Made by a program: the position numbers and the translations under genes. DNA of 25,365 nucleotides from an uncultured Alphaproteobacteria bacterium (GTDB lineage: Bacteria > Pseudomonadota > Alphaproteobacteria > Rs-D84). The stretch is taken from contig CANQCM010000004.1 of assembly GCA_947589625.1 (NCBI GenBank), positions 1 through 25,365 on the forward strand, written 5' to 3'. Under the pieces are notes generated by a model. It saw only the letters and a list, made by a program, of their open reading frames with translations, made no database searches and had not been told where the DNA came from. This document shows positions 7,401 through 15,842 of this stretch, piece by piece; position 1 is the stretch's first letter; each line of letters starts with the position of its first letter.

Positions 7401-10200
7401 CCGTGAAAATGATTTTAATATTTCTGCAAACGGCACTGAAATAACATTAGACACATCGTCAAACGGAACATTTTTTGTTCAAATTTTAGATGACGCAGAC
7501 AATATTTTGGCAAATGTAGAATACTTTGTTGCGTCTGATAAAAATGCAACATTGACAACAGATAAAAATGCCGAAATGCAAATCAAGTTAAATTCATCAG
7601 AATATTCGGCTGGCGATACGATTGCGGTAAATATAACTGCGCCCTATTCTGGCACGGGACTTATCACCATAGAACGCGACCACGTTTATGCATATAAATG
7701 GTTTCATACAGATTCAGCGACCAGTACGCAATATATAACTATACCGTCTGGGTTTGAAGGCACAGGTTATGTCAATGTGTCTTTTGTGCGCGACATCAAC
7801 AGCCGTGATATTTTCACAACACCGTATGCGTATGCCGCGGCACCATTTATGACAGACACTGCGCGGCGACAAATGAGTGTTGAATTGTCAGTGCCTGATG
7901 TAATTCGCAACAATAAATTAACTGTAAAATATAAAACAAATAAATCAGGTAAAATGATGTTATTTGCGGTAAATACTGGAATTTTACAGGTTGCAAAATA
8001 TCAAATTCCAAATCCGATTAAATTCTTTTTCCAGAAATCCGCATTACAGGTTGAAACATTTCAAACATTGTCTTTGTTATTGCCAGAATATAAAATCTTG
8101 GCACAATATGGCAAAACAGGTGGTGGCGATTATTACGGTGACACTGACGCAGGCGGCGCAATCATAAATCCATTTGCACGGCGCACATTAACACCTGTTG
8201 CGTTTTATTCAGGTTTATTGGATATTTCTGCAAATGAATCAGGCAAATATTCTTTTGATATTCCAGAATATTTTAATGGCGAAGTCAGTGTGTATGCCGT
8301 AACATCTGGCACAGATACGGTTGGTTCCGCCAGTACAAAAACATTGGTTCAATCGCCGATTGTTATAACCCCAACCGCACCATTAATGGCGGCACCAAAT
8401 GACGAATTTCAAATAACTGCGTCAATTACAAATTTATCAGATACAGACGCGCATACTGTTCGCGTATCTGTTAAAACATCTGATAATATTGAATTACTGG
8501 GCGATTCAAATGCCGTAATTGATGTCGCCAACCGTCAAGAAGGTGTCTTCAATGTCCGCGCGCGTGCAGGCGACAATCTGGGCAATGGCGAAATAATAAT
8601 TGATGCGCAACTGGTTGATTCAAACAATAAAACAGTTGCAACCCGTACCAGTACTAGCACGATTTCTGTGCGTCCTGCGACTGTTTTTGAAACATATATA
8701 AAATCTGGCGTGATAAATTCTGACACCACAACAGTTAAAAGTTCCGCGCCACAAATGTACGCGCAGAACGCAATGCGCACATTGTATATTTCATCTAATG
8801 CGACTGCGATTATTCGCCCGTTGGTAAAATATCTTGAAAAATATGAATTTGATTGTACTGAACAACTGGTATCAAAAACAATTCCATATGTAATGGCAGG
8901 CGATGATGCGTTATTGGGTACATCATTTGAAAAATCTGAAAAATTTGTATCAGACGCGATTAATAAATTAAAGGCGCGTCAAAATGATAACGGTTCTTTT
9001 GAGTTATTTTCATCTGGTGCAACACACAATGACACAAATAACGCACAGACGCTATACCTGACTGCATATGTAGTGCAATTTTTAACATTGGCACAAGAAA
9101 ACGGATATACCGTGCCTGAAAATATGTTAAATCGTGCGCTGGGTTACTTGCGTGATATGGCAGGTGGCAATATTACAGACGCCGAACACGCAAATGCCGT
9201 GGCTTATGCGATATTTGTTATAACCCAAAATGGCTATGTCAGCACCAGTTATATCAACCTGTTTGAAGAATATGCAGACAAAAATATTCCAGATTGGAAA
9301 CATCAAATAATGGGCGCATATATTGGTGGCGCATACAAAATTTTGAAAAAAGATGACGCCGCCCAGAAACTTATTTCTGAATATAAAATGTCAACCAATC
9401 CGCGATTTGAATATATTTCTATGTTCCGCAATAATGTTGCAGATGACGCAATGTATTATTACATCGCAAGAAAATACGGCACATCTGCACCAACAAAATT
9501 GTCAGATACTTTGACCGCATATTTGAACAGTGGCGATTACACATCATTCACATCTGCGGCAATTGTGATGGCGATGTCTGGCACAGACCAAGATATAAAC
9601 ACAGCAATTGACGGCATCACAATAACCGCAGATAATGCAAATATCGCATACGATAAATCAGAATCTGGGCTGGTTGCCAATATTCCATTAAATGCAAAAA
9701 GTGTGAAAATCGCATGCCCTCAATGCGACAAGGACAACGCACCATATTACACAATGTTGACCCAAGGTTACCCGACAAAATCTGAACGCGCATCAAATGG
9801 CATTGAAATTTTACGGCAATATTATGATATGTCTGGCAACCAGATTTCGCGCGCAGACATTGGCGATATGGTTCGCGTAAAAATCATGGCACGCACACAC
9901 GGCGCAACAGATATTGCACAAAATGTTGCAATTGTTGATTTGTTACCGTCAGGATTTGTCCCAGACGCGCAAACAATTACTGGCACATACACATATGCTG
10001 GTGCATACGAAGACCGTGTTGTTATTTATACAGACTTAACGCGCGATGGGCAACTGTTTGAATATACGGCGCAATTAACAGGTTCAGGACAAATGCAAAC
10101 ACCGCCGATTTATGCAGAATCTATGTATGATGCCCAAATAAATGCAACAGGCACATCTGGTACTTTTACGGTTTTGAATGATGGTGCAACCCAAGAATAA
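4462..10200 (+). CDS. Bacterial alpha-2-macroglobulin (YfhM-like), membrane-anchored
   Basis: A 1912-aa periplasmic protease trap. Family members offer a bait region to an attacking protease and then bind it covalently through an internal thioester. The thioester motif is intact: Cys1465-Thr-Glu-Gln1468. Other landmarks are an MG2-type domain with SDRGIYRAGESV (near 667), an alpha-2-macroglobulin domain starting near 1239 (RRTLTPVAFYSGLLDI), and a helical thioester domain from about 1440 to 1740. E. coli YfhM is a lipoprotein, but this N-terminus has a plain transmembrane helix (about 15-36) after a basic start and no lipobox cysteine, so I infer anchoring in the inner membrane. The gene overlaps pbpC by 23 nt, a classical pairing thought to protect the cell when its wall is breached. 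It is longer than E. coli YfhM (about 1650 aa). Confidence 0.93.
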   Translation: MSYQRKKSTHTPIRKIVFWAIGIIILIGAIFGIRAISQNGQTKTVLDTEISEPSPALFSDSNDVLISARDNIPTINDNRTLRHSGDLEIYFRVENGEYRPAMKMNLSGEELAQHIKITPFIRGTWQNRGANILVFSPESEWPANKKFTVKMASSIFNDDVKIKNQTVKFKTPEITDTVISFTSYPAPDVKNSVLGVAVISFNYPIENTDLEKHISLKLDGAPIDFTVKLDRFSRTAIIKSAPISVSNAPQVLKLKIGKISAASGTDETKILTANTTIESADNIFKISDLRSIVADSPDGNTDQLIIVNTTAAADSRIKTAVHAYILPRYKTTDERDSDTPHNWSDDEITDEILHNATALKLSPVDFAAPAGTYQYAFSYNVSDNKSNYIYVVVDDGISSVGGFKMKNGTGRVLQVAYPERSVKIAGTGALLSLSGERKLGIVARGGIDSAYVNLYKVKSSEINHLISQIYNVFAPNINFKSWAFGVYDMSVVFQKHISFANPSMKNPSYASVDLGNYLDRTGTDKTGIFIVQTGTSESDAEYNDKRLILLTDMGIIRKVNLDESSSVFISHLSSGTPASDVEIFVLGRNGNAVWSGRTDDSGRADIPKLAWNEYRNAREPVAIVVRNGNDVSFIPYSAYDIRTDFSKFDTDGVYAYHTNPVNAYLFSDRGIYRAGESVVIGGIVKTRDFKSTAGVPVKIEMADARGRIVLEKIFSLNADGIFDVKYDLPQNAPLGNYDIRLYTVNAKNKPQDTIGMASIRVEEFVADTMKISATLDDTNDNGWISPDALRANISLRNLFGTPAANRQVKISATLKPQNYTFKKYSEYAFTTNNLSGSDLASGAISAAQTLHTEISDIRTNDDGKAVAEIKFDQPIAYGTYVLNLNIRGFDADGGNSVATNISTRVSDMKNIVGWHSDSNLKYISRASNHTVKFIALGADGTSVNLDNLKMRLSHRENLVSLIKDANNYYKYQSVIRDSVVRENDFNISANGTEITLDTSSNGTFFVQILDDADNILANVEYFVASDKNATLTTDKNAEMQIKLNSSEYSAGDTIAVNITAPYSGTGLITIERDHVYAYKWFHTDSATSTQYITIPSGFEGTGYVNVSFVRDINSRDIFTTPYAYAAAPFMTDTARRQMSVELSVPDVIRNNKLTVKYKTNKSGKMMLFAVNTGILQVAKYQIPNPIKFFFQKSALQVETFQTLSLLLPEYKILAQYGKTGGGDYYGDTDAGGAIINPFARRTLTPVAFYSGLLDISANESGKYSFDIPEYFNGEVSVYAVTSGTDTVGSASTKTLVQSPIVITPTAPLMAAPNDEFQITASITNLSDTDAHTVRVSVKTSDNIELLGDSNAVIDVANRQEGVFNVRARAGDNLGNGEIIIDAQLVDSNNKTVATRTSTSTISVRPATVFETYIKSGVINSDTTTVKSSAPQMYAQNAMRTLYISSNATAIIRPLVKYLEKYEFDCTEQLVSKTIPYVMAGDDALLGTSFEKSEKFVSDAINKLKARQNDNGSFELFSSGATHNDTNNAQTLYLTAYVVQFLTLAQENGYTVPENMLNRALGYLRDMAGGNITDAEHANAVAYAIFVITQNGYVSTSYINLFEEYADKNIPDWKHQIMGAYIGGAYKILKKDDAAQKLISEYKMSTNPRFEYISMFRNNVADDAMYYYIARKYGTSAPTKLSDTLTAYLNSGDYTSFTSAAIVMAMSGTDQDINTAIDGITITADNANIAYDKSESGLVANIPLNAKSVKIACPQCDKDNAPYYTMLTQGYPTKSERASNGIEILRQYYDMSGNQISRADIGDMVRVKIMARTHGATDIAQNVAIVDLLPSGFVPDAQTITGTYTYAGAYEDRVVIYTDLTRDGQLFEYTAQLTGSGQMQTPPIYAESMYDAQINATGTSGTFTVLNDGATQE

Positions 10201-12541
10201 ATTTTATAAAAAATTTTGGTGGCGGCTTTTAATAATCGCGTGCATTGTGTTTAGTGTTTTTATACTGGCGCGATTATTTGCCCCACCATTGATGTCCGAC
10301 ACAACTTTTTCACACGCATATTACGACAGGCACGGAACATTATTGCGATTGACATTGTCGCCAGACGATAAATATCGCGTATATGTGCCACTAGACGAAA
10401 TCAGCCCATATTTGCAACGCGCAACAATTCTGTATGAAGATAAATATTTTTATTATCATTTTGGGATAAATCCTGTGGCACTGACGCGGTCTGTTATAAA
10501 TTATATCAATGGTAATCACGACACCGCAGGCGCATCAACAATTACGATGCAAGTTGCACGCCTGAAATATGGACTTAATACGCATAGCTTGGGCGGGAAA
10601 CTGGTACAAATTGCCGCGGCGATTTACATTGACGCAATCTACAGCAAACGCGATATTCTGGCTGCATATTTGAACCTTGCGCCGTATGGTGGAAATATAG
10701 AAGGTATCGCCACCGCATCAATGATATATTTTCACAAATTACCCAAAGATTTAAGTCAAATAGAAGCAATTACACTTGCGACAATTCCGCAAAATCCGAC
10801 CAAGCGCAATTTATCAACAGACACAGGTTTGCAAAATATGCGTCAAATGCGCGGTGATTTAATTCGCCGTTGGATTGACGCAAATCCCGATGATACGCAA
10901 CTGGCGACACTGGGCGACATGCCACTGGTTGCGCATAACGCGCGCGAATTGCCATTTTATGCGCCACATTTTATAACCAGCCAATTACACCGCGATAAAA
11001 ATTACTGGCGTGGCGCACAATCGTCTATTGTAAAAACTACCCTAGATTTAGAATTGCAAAAAAAACTAGAACAACGATTGCATAACGAAATTGCGCGGCG
11101 AAAAAACATAGGTGTAAAAAATGCCGCTGCTATATTATTAAATTATAAAACAATGGAAACATTGGCATATATTGGTTCAGAAAATTATTTTGACACTGAA
11201 ATCTTTGGCGAAAATGACGGTGTGCGCGCCCACAGAAGTCCTGGGTCAACATTAAAGCCACTGATTTATGCTGCCGCGGTTGACATGGGTTTGATTCACG
11301 GCATGACACTATTAAAAGACGCAAAAATAAACTTTGGTGTTTATGCGCCCGAAAATGCAGACAATGAATTTTATGGGCCTGTGTTGGCGCGTGATGCGCT
11401 GACACACTCGCGAAATATTCCTGCAATAAATCTGGTGCGTCAAATCGGGGTAAAAAATTTTTATAATCTGTTGGAATCTTTTCATATTCAAAATCTGCGC
11501 GATGTTGGACATTATGGAATTTCTATCGCACTTGGTGGCGCAGAAGTATCTATGTTAGAATTGGCAGACATATATTCAACAATGGCGAATTTAGGCGAAC
11601 ACAAAAATATAAAAATGCGTATTGATGACGCGTGCAATGCGTCTGAACAAATCTTGTCGCCCGAAGCATTTTTTCTGGTTTTGGATATGTTGGCGCGGCA
11701 ATCAACACCCGGACAACGCGTGCAATATGCGAAAAACCAACCCAGAAACATAATACATTATTGGAAAACAGGCACATCATCATCATATCGCGACGCATGG
11801 ACCGCAGGCATATTTGGCGATTATGTTTTAATTGTTTGGATCGGAAATTTTGACGGCACGCCAAATAACGCATTCAGTGGCGCACGCACTGCCGCACCAA
11901 TATATTTTGCATTATCAGACACCGTTGCGCAACATTACACAATAAAAAACAATAATTTTTTACGCGATGATATGAACATATCTGAAATAGACATGTGCGA
12001 CCGCGTTGGTTCAATTGCAGACGCAAATTGTCCAAAACGAGTTAAATCTTATTTTATCCCAGGTAAATCCCCAATTGACACATCACGTGTTTATCGCGCA
12101 GTACCAATTTATATTCGCACTGGGCTGCGCGCATGCACACGCAATCCGAAAACAACCAAAATGGTGGTATACGAATTTTGGGATTCAGAATATCTTGATA
12201 TGTTTCGGCGTGCAGGCATTACGCGCAACACCCCGCCCCCATTTATGCCAGATTGCGATTTATCTGAAATCGCCCAAACCCGTGCGAACACAATCATAAC
12301 ATCGCCAATTGACGGCACAAAAATCGTGATTGTGTCAGATCAAGATTCTGAAAATGTTTCTTTTCAGGCAATAACAGATAACCGCAATGCGAAAATTTTC
12401 TGGTTTTTGGACGGCAATATGATTGGTAAAACAATTTCTGGTCAAATTCTGACACACGATGTCAAAATGGGCGAACACAACATTCGCGCTGTTGACGAAA
12501 TGGGTGCCGCCCAATCTGCAGATTTTTCTGTAATAAAATAA
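10178..12541 (+). CDS. pbpC: Penicillin-binding protein 1C, bifunctional peptidoglycan synthase
   Basis: A 787-aa class A penicillin-binding protein of the inner membrane, active in the periplasm. A transmembrane helix spans about residues 14-35. The glycosyltransferase domain (GT51) follows, with Glu87 in EDKYFYYHFG and the motif GASTITMQVAR (118-128). The transpeptidase domain has all three active-site motifs: Ser357-Thr-Leu-Lys360 in RSPGSTLKP, Ser411-Arg-Asn413, and Lys530-Thr-Gly532. The last 90 or so residues match the small C-terminal domain typical of PBP1C. It starts inside the macroglobulin gene, with a 23-nt overlap and two consecutive ATG codons (10178 and 10181); no clear ribosome binding site is seen, so translational coupling is likely. 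It ends 2 nt before a convergent gene. Confidence 0.95.
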   Translation: MMVQPKNKFYKKFWWRLLIIACIVFSVFILARLFAPPLMSDTTFSHAYYDRHGTLLRLTLSPDDKYRVYVPLDEISPYLQRATILYEDKYFYYHFGINPVALTRSVINYINGNHDTAGASTITMQVARLKYGLNTHSLGGKLVQIAAAIYIDAIYSKRDILAAYLNLAPYGGNIEGIATASMIYFHKLPKDLSQIEAITLATIPQNPTKRNLSTDTGLQNMRQMRGDLIRRWIDANPDDTQLATLGDMPLVAHNARELPFYAPHFITSQLHRDKNYWRGAQSSIVKTTLDLELQKKLEQRLHNEIARRKNIGVKNAAAILLNYKTMETLAYIGSENYFDTEIFGENDGVRAHRSPGSTLKPLIYAAAVDMGLIHGMTLLKDAKINFGVYAPENADNEFYGPVLARDALTHSRNIPAINLVRQIGVKNFYNLLESFHIQNLRDVGHYGISIALGGAEVSMLELADIYSTMANLGEHKNIKMRIDDACNASEQILSPEAFFLVLDMLARQSTPGQRVQYAKNQPRNIIHYWKTGTSSSYRDAWTAGIFGDYVLIVWIGNFDGTPNNAFSGARTAAPIYFALSDTVAQHYTIKNNNFLRDDMNISEIDMCDRVGSIADANCPKRVKSYFIPGKSPIDTSRVYRAVPIYIRTGLRACTRNPKTTKMVVYEFWDSEYLDMFRRAGITRNTPPPFMPDCDLSEIAQTRANTIITSPIDGTKIVIVSDQDSENVSFQAITDNRNAKIFWFLDGNMIGKTISGQILTHDVKMGEHNIRAVDEMGAAQSADFSVIK

Positions 12542-12543
12542 AA

Positions 12544-13410
12544 TTAATCCATCAATTTGAATCGCGTAATATAATTAAACGAAACACCAACGATAAAATT
12601 ACTGCCATAAACATCAGCACCGCGCGCCTTGCCCAGACGATATTGTACATATGGCCCCAGTGTAAAATTGCCCCATAAATTAGTGTCCAATCGCAACACC
12701 GCCGACAAATCGCGGTTCAAATCTGTTGATACATAATCAGAAAAATAAACATATTCACGATAATAACCATTAGTGTTTAATTTCACCCCTTCGCGGATTT
12801 CATATTCTGCGCGCCAACCAAATTCAACCGCATTTTTAGTGGTCTGGTCATTTGAATATGTGAAATCATATTCATAGACACCTGCCAGATATAAACTTTT
12901 CAAAATATTATGGTCAAACAGCGACACACCCATACTGCCCCGAACGATATTTTGACGCGGCGCATCAGGATTATCAGCAAATTGCGTATCGTATGCCGCC
13001 CGTACAGTCGGCCCCAGTTTTAATCCAGAAAAATCCCAACACGCATATTTCAAATCAGACGACAACAAAATATCATCAGCATTATCGTCTACTGTTTTTG
13101 GTCCGTCATAAGGTTTTATGGTTGTGCGCCCATATTCCATAAACAGCGAATTGTCCCAATTGAATTTATCTTTGTTATATTCCAGTGCTGTATCAAAAAT
13201 TCCCTTGATAAAATCCTGACTTGACGCGTTAAATGCCGACACAGGCGAATCAGCATATTCCGCGGCATGTTGAACAGATGTTTTTGACCAATCCAGCCCA
13301 ATACGCCGAATATTCAAATCCAGTTTGCCATCTGGCACAGTATCATCTGCAAACACAGGAAATGCAACCAATGCGCATAAAATCGCACAAGAAATTTTTC
13401 TCAACACCAT
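12544..13410 (-). CDS. Outer-membrane beta-barrel protein, DUF3078-like
   Basis: An exported protein of 288 aa with a signal peptide ending near AFPVFA-DD (residues 16-23). The mature part has the alternating pattern of a beta-barrel. The segment KFNWDNSLFMEYGRT (82-96) followed by VDDNADDILLSSDLKY recalls the DUF3078/DUF481 group of outer-membrane proteins, but this is a pattern match only. The function is unknown. The chosen ATG (13410) lies only 1 nt after AAAGGAG. A GTG at 13407 or a TTG at 13404 would have spacings of 4 and 7 nt, so the true start may be codon 2 or 3. It has its own promoter (13438-13466) and converges on pbpC with a 2-nt gap. Confidence 0.75.
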   Translation of the reverse strand: MVLRKISCAILCALVAFPVFADDTVPDGKLDLNIRRIGLDWSKTSVQHAAEYADSPVSAFNASSQDFIKGIFDTALEYNKDKFNWDNSLFMEYGRTTIKPYDGPKTVDDNADDILLSSDLKYACWDFSGLKLGPTVRAAYDTQFADNPDAPRQNIVRGSMGVSLFDHNILKSLYLAGVYEYDFTYSNDQTTKNAVEFGWRAEYEIREGVKLNTNGYYREYVYFSDYVSTDLNRDLSAVLRLDTNLWGNFTLGPYVQYRLGKARGADVYGSNFIVGVSFNYITRFKLMD

Positions 13411-13437
13411 TCTCCTTTCATTTCATTTACGCGAAAT

Positions 13438-13466
13438 AAAATATATTGCAATGTGAATAAAGTCAA
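13438..13466 (-). promoter_or_regulatory. Promoter of the DUF3078-like barrel gene
   Basis: On the minus strand, TTGACT (13466-13461), a 17-bp spacer and TATTTT (13443-13438) lie in the 69-bp gap after the upstream gene. This suggests the barrel gene can be expressed apart from the two genes before it. Confidence 0.6.
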
Positions 13467-13479
13467 GTCTATTCAGGAA

Positions 13480-14094
13480 TTATTTCCAGACGCGCAACAC
13501 CCCACCTTGATTTGCATAACGCCACCCATTTTCGCGCAATGCAATTGTGAAATTGGCGCGACTTGACGCCGGCAATTCAATGGCAACCTGACCCGATTGA
13601 ACATATTTTGTAACAAAGTTTAATTTTTCATTTCGTATAATCTTGTTTAATTCGCTCCAATTTGCAATTGGGTCAGACATAACCACCAACGCAACGAACC
13701 GATTCACATCAGACCCATCGGGTATCCAATTTTGCACACCATTTGCGTCTAACCAATTTTTTGCAATTTTGGGATTTATTGTCATAGTGATATTTGCCGA
13801 ATATGTCGTGTCAGACAATTTTTCGCCATCAATACTGGACGATGCAATCATAGCCGTCAGCGCGTCCCCAGACGCGTTTTGCATTGCCGCACTTAATTGT
13901 TCAGGCATGGCATATTGTCCCAAAACGTCCAAGATTATTTGTCGCCGCGCCTCGTCAAAAGCGATATTTTTTGCGCCTGCGGCGGTTTCACTGGTTATAT
14001 TAACAGACGCCGTGCCTGATAAATCCACCGCGCCAGACGCACCATTTGCCAGCGCACAAAACATCGCAAATAATACAAGATTTATTTTTTTCAT
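13480..14094 (-). CDS. DUF2066-like exported protein
   Basis: A 204-aa protein with a clear signal peptide (MKKINLVLFAMFCALANGASG, cleavage near residue 21), so it is periplasmic or envelope-associated. The mature part resembles DUF2066 proteins: an Ala-rich helix, FDEARRQIILDVLGQYAMP, an ITMTINPKIAKNWLDANG segment, then WIPDGSDVNRFVALVVM. The family's function is unknown and the match is by eye. The frame is open to 14118, but ATG 14094 gives the signal peptide. The upstream barrel gene ends TGA with a single base before this ATG (TGATATG), and no strong ribosome binding site is visible, so translation is probably coupled. A terminal WRYANQGGVLRVWK segment closes the protein. Confidence 0.7.
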   Translation of the reverse strand: MKKINLVLFAMFCALANGASGAVDLSGTASVNITSETAAGAKNIAFDEARRQIILDVLGQYAMPEQLSAAMQNASGDALTAMIASSSIDGEKLSDTTYSANITMTINPKIAKNWLDANGVQNWIPDGSDVNRFVALVVMSDPIANWSELNKIIRNEKLNFVTKYVQSGQVAIELPASSRANFTIALRENGWRYANQGGVLRVWK

Positions 14095-14095
14095 A

Positions 14096-15601
14096 TCAGA
14101 ACTTTGCATTAATCCCAACGCGAACGCCCAACGATTTATAGAAAGATTCTATTTCACTGTCGATGCTGCACACCCAACCCGGACATTCCGATTCCAATTG
14201 TTTGATTGCAATTGCGCGCCCATCACCAGTTTTGGGATTTAACATTCCTGCTTCACCACTTTCACCATTTTTATCATTCCATTCTTTTAATAATTCATCA
14301 TACATAGATGTATAATAAGATTGGTTCAAATATGTCTTGGCGTCTGCATCACTGACCGTATAGTAATCATATGTCACGCCAACCGATAAAGAAATAGAAT
14401 CTGTAATTGCGGTCACCCAGTTTGCACCCAAACCCAAATGGAATGCGCTGAACATACTGGCTTCGTCTTCGACGCTTTTCGGGTGCGCCCAATCAAAACG
14501 ATATGGTTGGTCACCAGTTGATGTATAGCCTGGAAAACCTAATTCAACACGCGCATTAACGCTGTTGTTTTGATTTATCAGATAATCCATATCCATTGCG
14601 ATATATGGGCCCGACCATTCAACTTCGTATGAATGGCTGACGCCTGGTTGTTGGAAATAATATGTCCCCTGTGTTCCTACATGTTGCGCATCACTCGGTA
14701 CACTTAAATATTCATCAATATTTTCGCGTTCCAGATTTGTTGTAATCACATCGCCTTTTGAATCATAAAACAATATGATTGGGTCGCATTGAATTTCGCC
14801 ATTAACTTCAAAGCATGCCGCAGTATCAACCACCATGCCATAATTAGATTTTGTTTCCAGTTTATATTTCAAATATCTGTACCCAATTGACGGTGTAAAG
14901 CGCACATTGCCCCATTTAAAAATATCGGTCAGACCAACCCCGATATTAAATCCCATCATATCGCCACCATCACTTTTACCGACCGATAATGCATGACCCA
15001 CAGATTCCAAAATAGGATCTTTTGACCCATTACAATTGCCGTTCTCGTCTACAGATTCACAGAACAATGATGCCAGATATCCACCGTTGGTAATATCGTC
15101 GTCAACCATTGATGATTCACCCGATTGAAAACCATATTTAAAACCGGCTGTAACCTCCATCGCGGTTTTGCCAACATTAAATCCATAGCCTGCATTGATA
15201 TCTAAAACATTCCAATCAATATTATCATAATGCAACAGCGACCCAGATTGCTTCATTTCAAATTGCCATTGTGCAACCTCGCGCGAAAAGCCTGCATCAA
15301 CCCAGAATCCGTTTTTACCGCCCTTTTGATTTTTGGTGGTGGTATTGGTGGTTGTTTGCTTGGTCTGTTTTGTTGTGGTTGTTACATTAGTCCCCAGTAC
15401 ATTTCGCGTACCTGAATATGTGGGATAACGATTGGCGCTGTATGTAGTGCCGGTGCGTTGTGTTGAATAAGCCGATTGCCCGTATGGCGTTTGTGGCGAT
15501 TGATATGCACCATTGGTATAATAAGTCCCTGCGGCATTGGCAGATACAGAAACTAACCCTGCCAAGCAGAAATTGATTACAAACAAAGAAACTTTTTTCA
15601 T
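14096..15601 (-). CDS. Outer-membrane beta-barrel protein with omptin-like features
   Basis: A 501-aa outer-membrane protein. It has a signal peptide (MKKVSLFVIN... to ANA-A, residues 1-23), then a Tyr/Ser/Thr-rich stretch and a poly-Thr/Lys/Gln linker (73-95). The barrel runs from about residue 98 to a C-terminal VRVGINAKF, the Phe-ended signal for barrel assembly. Several segments recall omptin proteases: SSMVDDDI (163-170, compare MVDQDW with its two catalytic Asp), GYRYLKYKLETK (240-251), GPYIAMDMDY (331-340) and FDWAHP (369-374, compare DNDEH). Candidate catalytic residues would be Asp167, Asp169, Asp370 and His373, but the last pair is spaced D-x-x-H rather than D-x-H. It may be an active protease, an inactive relative or a look-alike. 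It is cotranscribed with the DUF2066-like gene. Confidence 0.7.
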   Translation of the reverse strand: MKKVSLFVINFCLAGLVSVSANAAGTYYTNGAYQSPQTPYGQSAYSTQRTGTTYSANRYPTYSGTRNVLGTNVTTTTKQTKQTTTNTTTKNQKGGKNGFWVDAGFSREVAQWQFEMKQSGSLLHYDNIDWNVLDINAGYGFNVGKTAMEVTAGFKYGFQSGESSMVDDDITNGGYLASLFCESVDENGNCNGSKDPILESVGHALSVGKSDGGDMMGFNIGVGLTDIFKWGNVRFTPSIGYRYLKYKLETKSNYGMVVDTAACFEVNGEIQCDPIILFYDSKGDVITTNLERENIDEYLSVPSDAQHVGTQGTYYFQQPGVSHSYEVEWSGPYIAMDMDYLINQNNSVNARVELGFPGYTSTGDQPYRFDWAHPKSVEDEASMFSAFHLGLGANWVTAITDSISLSVGVTYDYYTVSDADAKTYLNQSYYTSMYDELLKEWNDKNGESGEAGMLNPKTGDGRAIAIKQLESECPGWVCSIDSEIESFYKSLGVRVGINAKF

Positions 15602-15625
15602 ACCTTTACCTTTCTTTTTTTGGTT

Positions 15626-15634
15626 ATTATATCA
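15626..15634 (-). promoter_or_regulatory. Extended -10 promoter of the omptin-like barrel gene
   Basis: On the minus strand the bases read TGATATAAT, a perfect -10 with the TG extension. The -35 region is weak, as is usual for extended -10 promoters. The start codon is 25 nt downstream, with AAAGG as ribosome binding site. It stands back to back with the tRNA promoter. Confidence 0.6.
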
Positions 15635-15642
15635 CAAAACGG

Positions 15643-15671
15643 TTGAAAACAAAACAGGTTATTTGTAAAAT
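15643..15671 (+). promoter_or_regulatory. Promoter of the tRNA-Leu gene
   Basis: TTGAAA (15643-15648), a 17-bp spacer and TAAAAT (15666-15671), the latter preceded by TG. The predicted start is near 15678, with a C-rich stretch (GTCCCG) between the -10 and the start, a pattern often seen at stringently controlled stable-RNA promoters. Confidence 0.65.
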
Positions 15672-15684
15672 TCTGTCCCGACAT

Positions 15685-15769
15685 GCGGTCATGGCGAAAT
15701 TGGTAGACGCGCAGCACTAAGGATGCTGTGGAGAAATCCTTGGGGGTTCAATTCCCCCTGACCGCACCA
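15685..15769 (+). tRNA. tRNA-Leu (anticodon AAG)
   Basis: A complete 85-nt class II tRNA. The acceptor stem is GCGGTCA/TGACCGC, with discriminator A and encoded CCA. The D arm reads GCGAAATTGGTAGACGC, as in leucine tRNAs. The anticodon stem is CAGCA/TGCTG with loop CTAAGGA, placing AAG at positions 34-36. The long variable arm folds as GGA/TCC, and the T arm is GGGGG-TTCAATT-CCCCC. It should read CTT and, if A34 is deaminated to inosine, CTC and CTA as well. Most bacteria use GAG here; A34 is normally confined to tRNA-Arg(ACG). Confidence 0.95.
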
Positions 15770-15827
15770 AAAATTATAATAAAAATACTAAATTCCCCTT
15801 GCCCGCGATTTTAATATTTTGCTAACA

Positions 15828-15833
15828 TATAAT
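15828..15833 (+). promoter_or_regulatory. -10 element very close to the start of the cysteine-rich gene
   Basis: A perfect TATAAT ends 9 nt before the ATG at 15843. The expected transcription start (about 15840) would leave a leader of only a few bases. No good -35 is seen at normal spacing, and no strong ribosome binding site precedes the ATG. Confidence 0.45.
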
Positions 15834-15842
15834 GTATCAAGA

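Noticed and set aside
14095..14118. Start of the DUF2066-like gene at 14118
   Set aside because: It would put eight polar residues before the signal peptide; ATG 14094 is directly after the upstream stop and starts MKK.
15819..15842. TTG start for the cysteine-rich gene
   Set aside because: The signal peptide begins at the ATG at 15843, and the -10 element lies inside the would-be extension.
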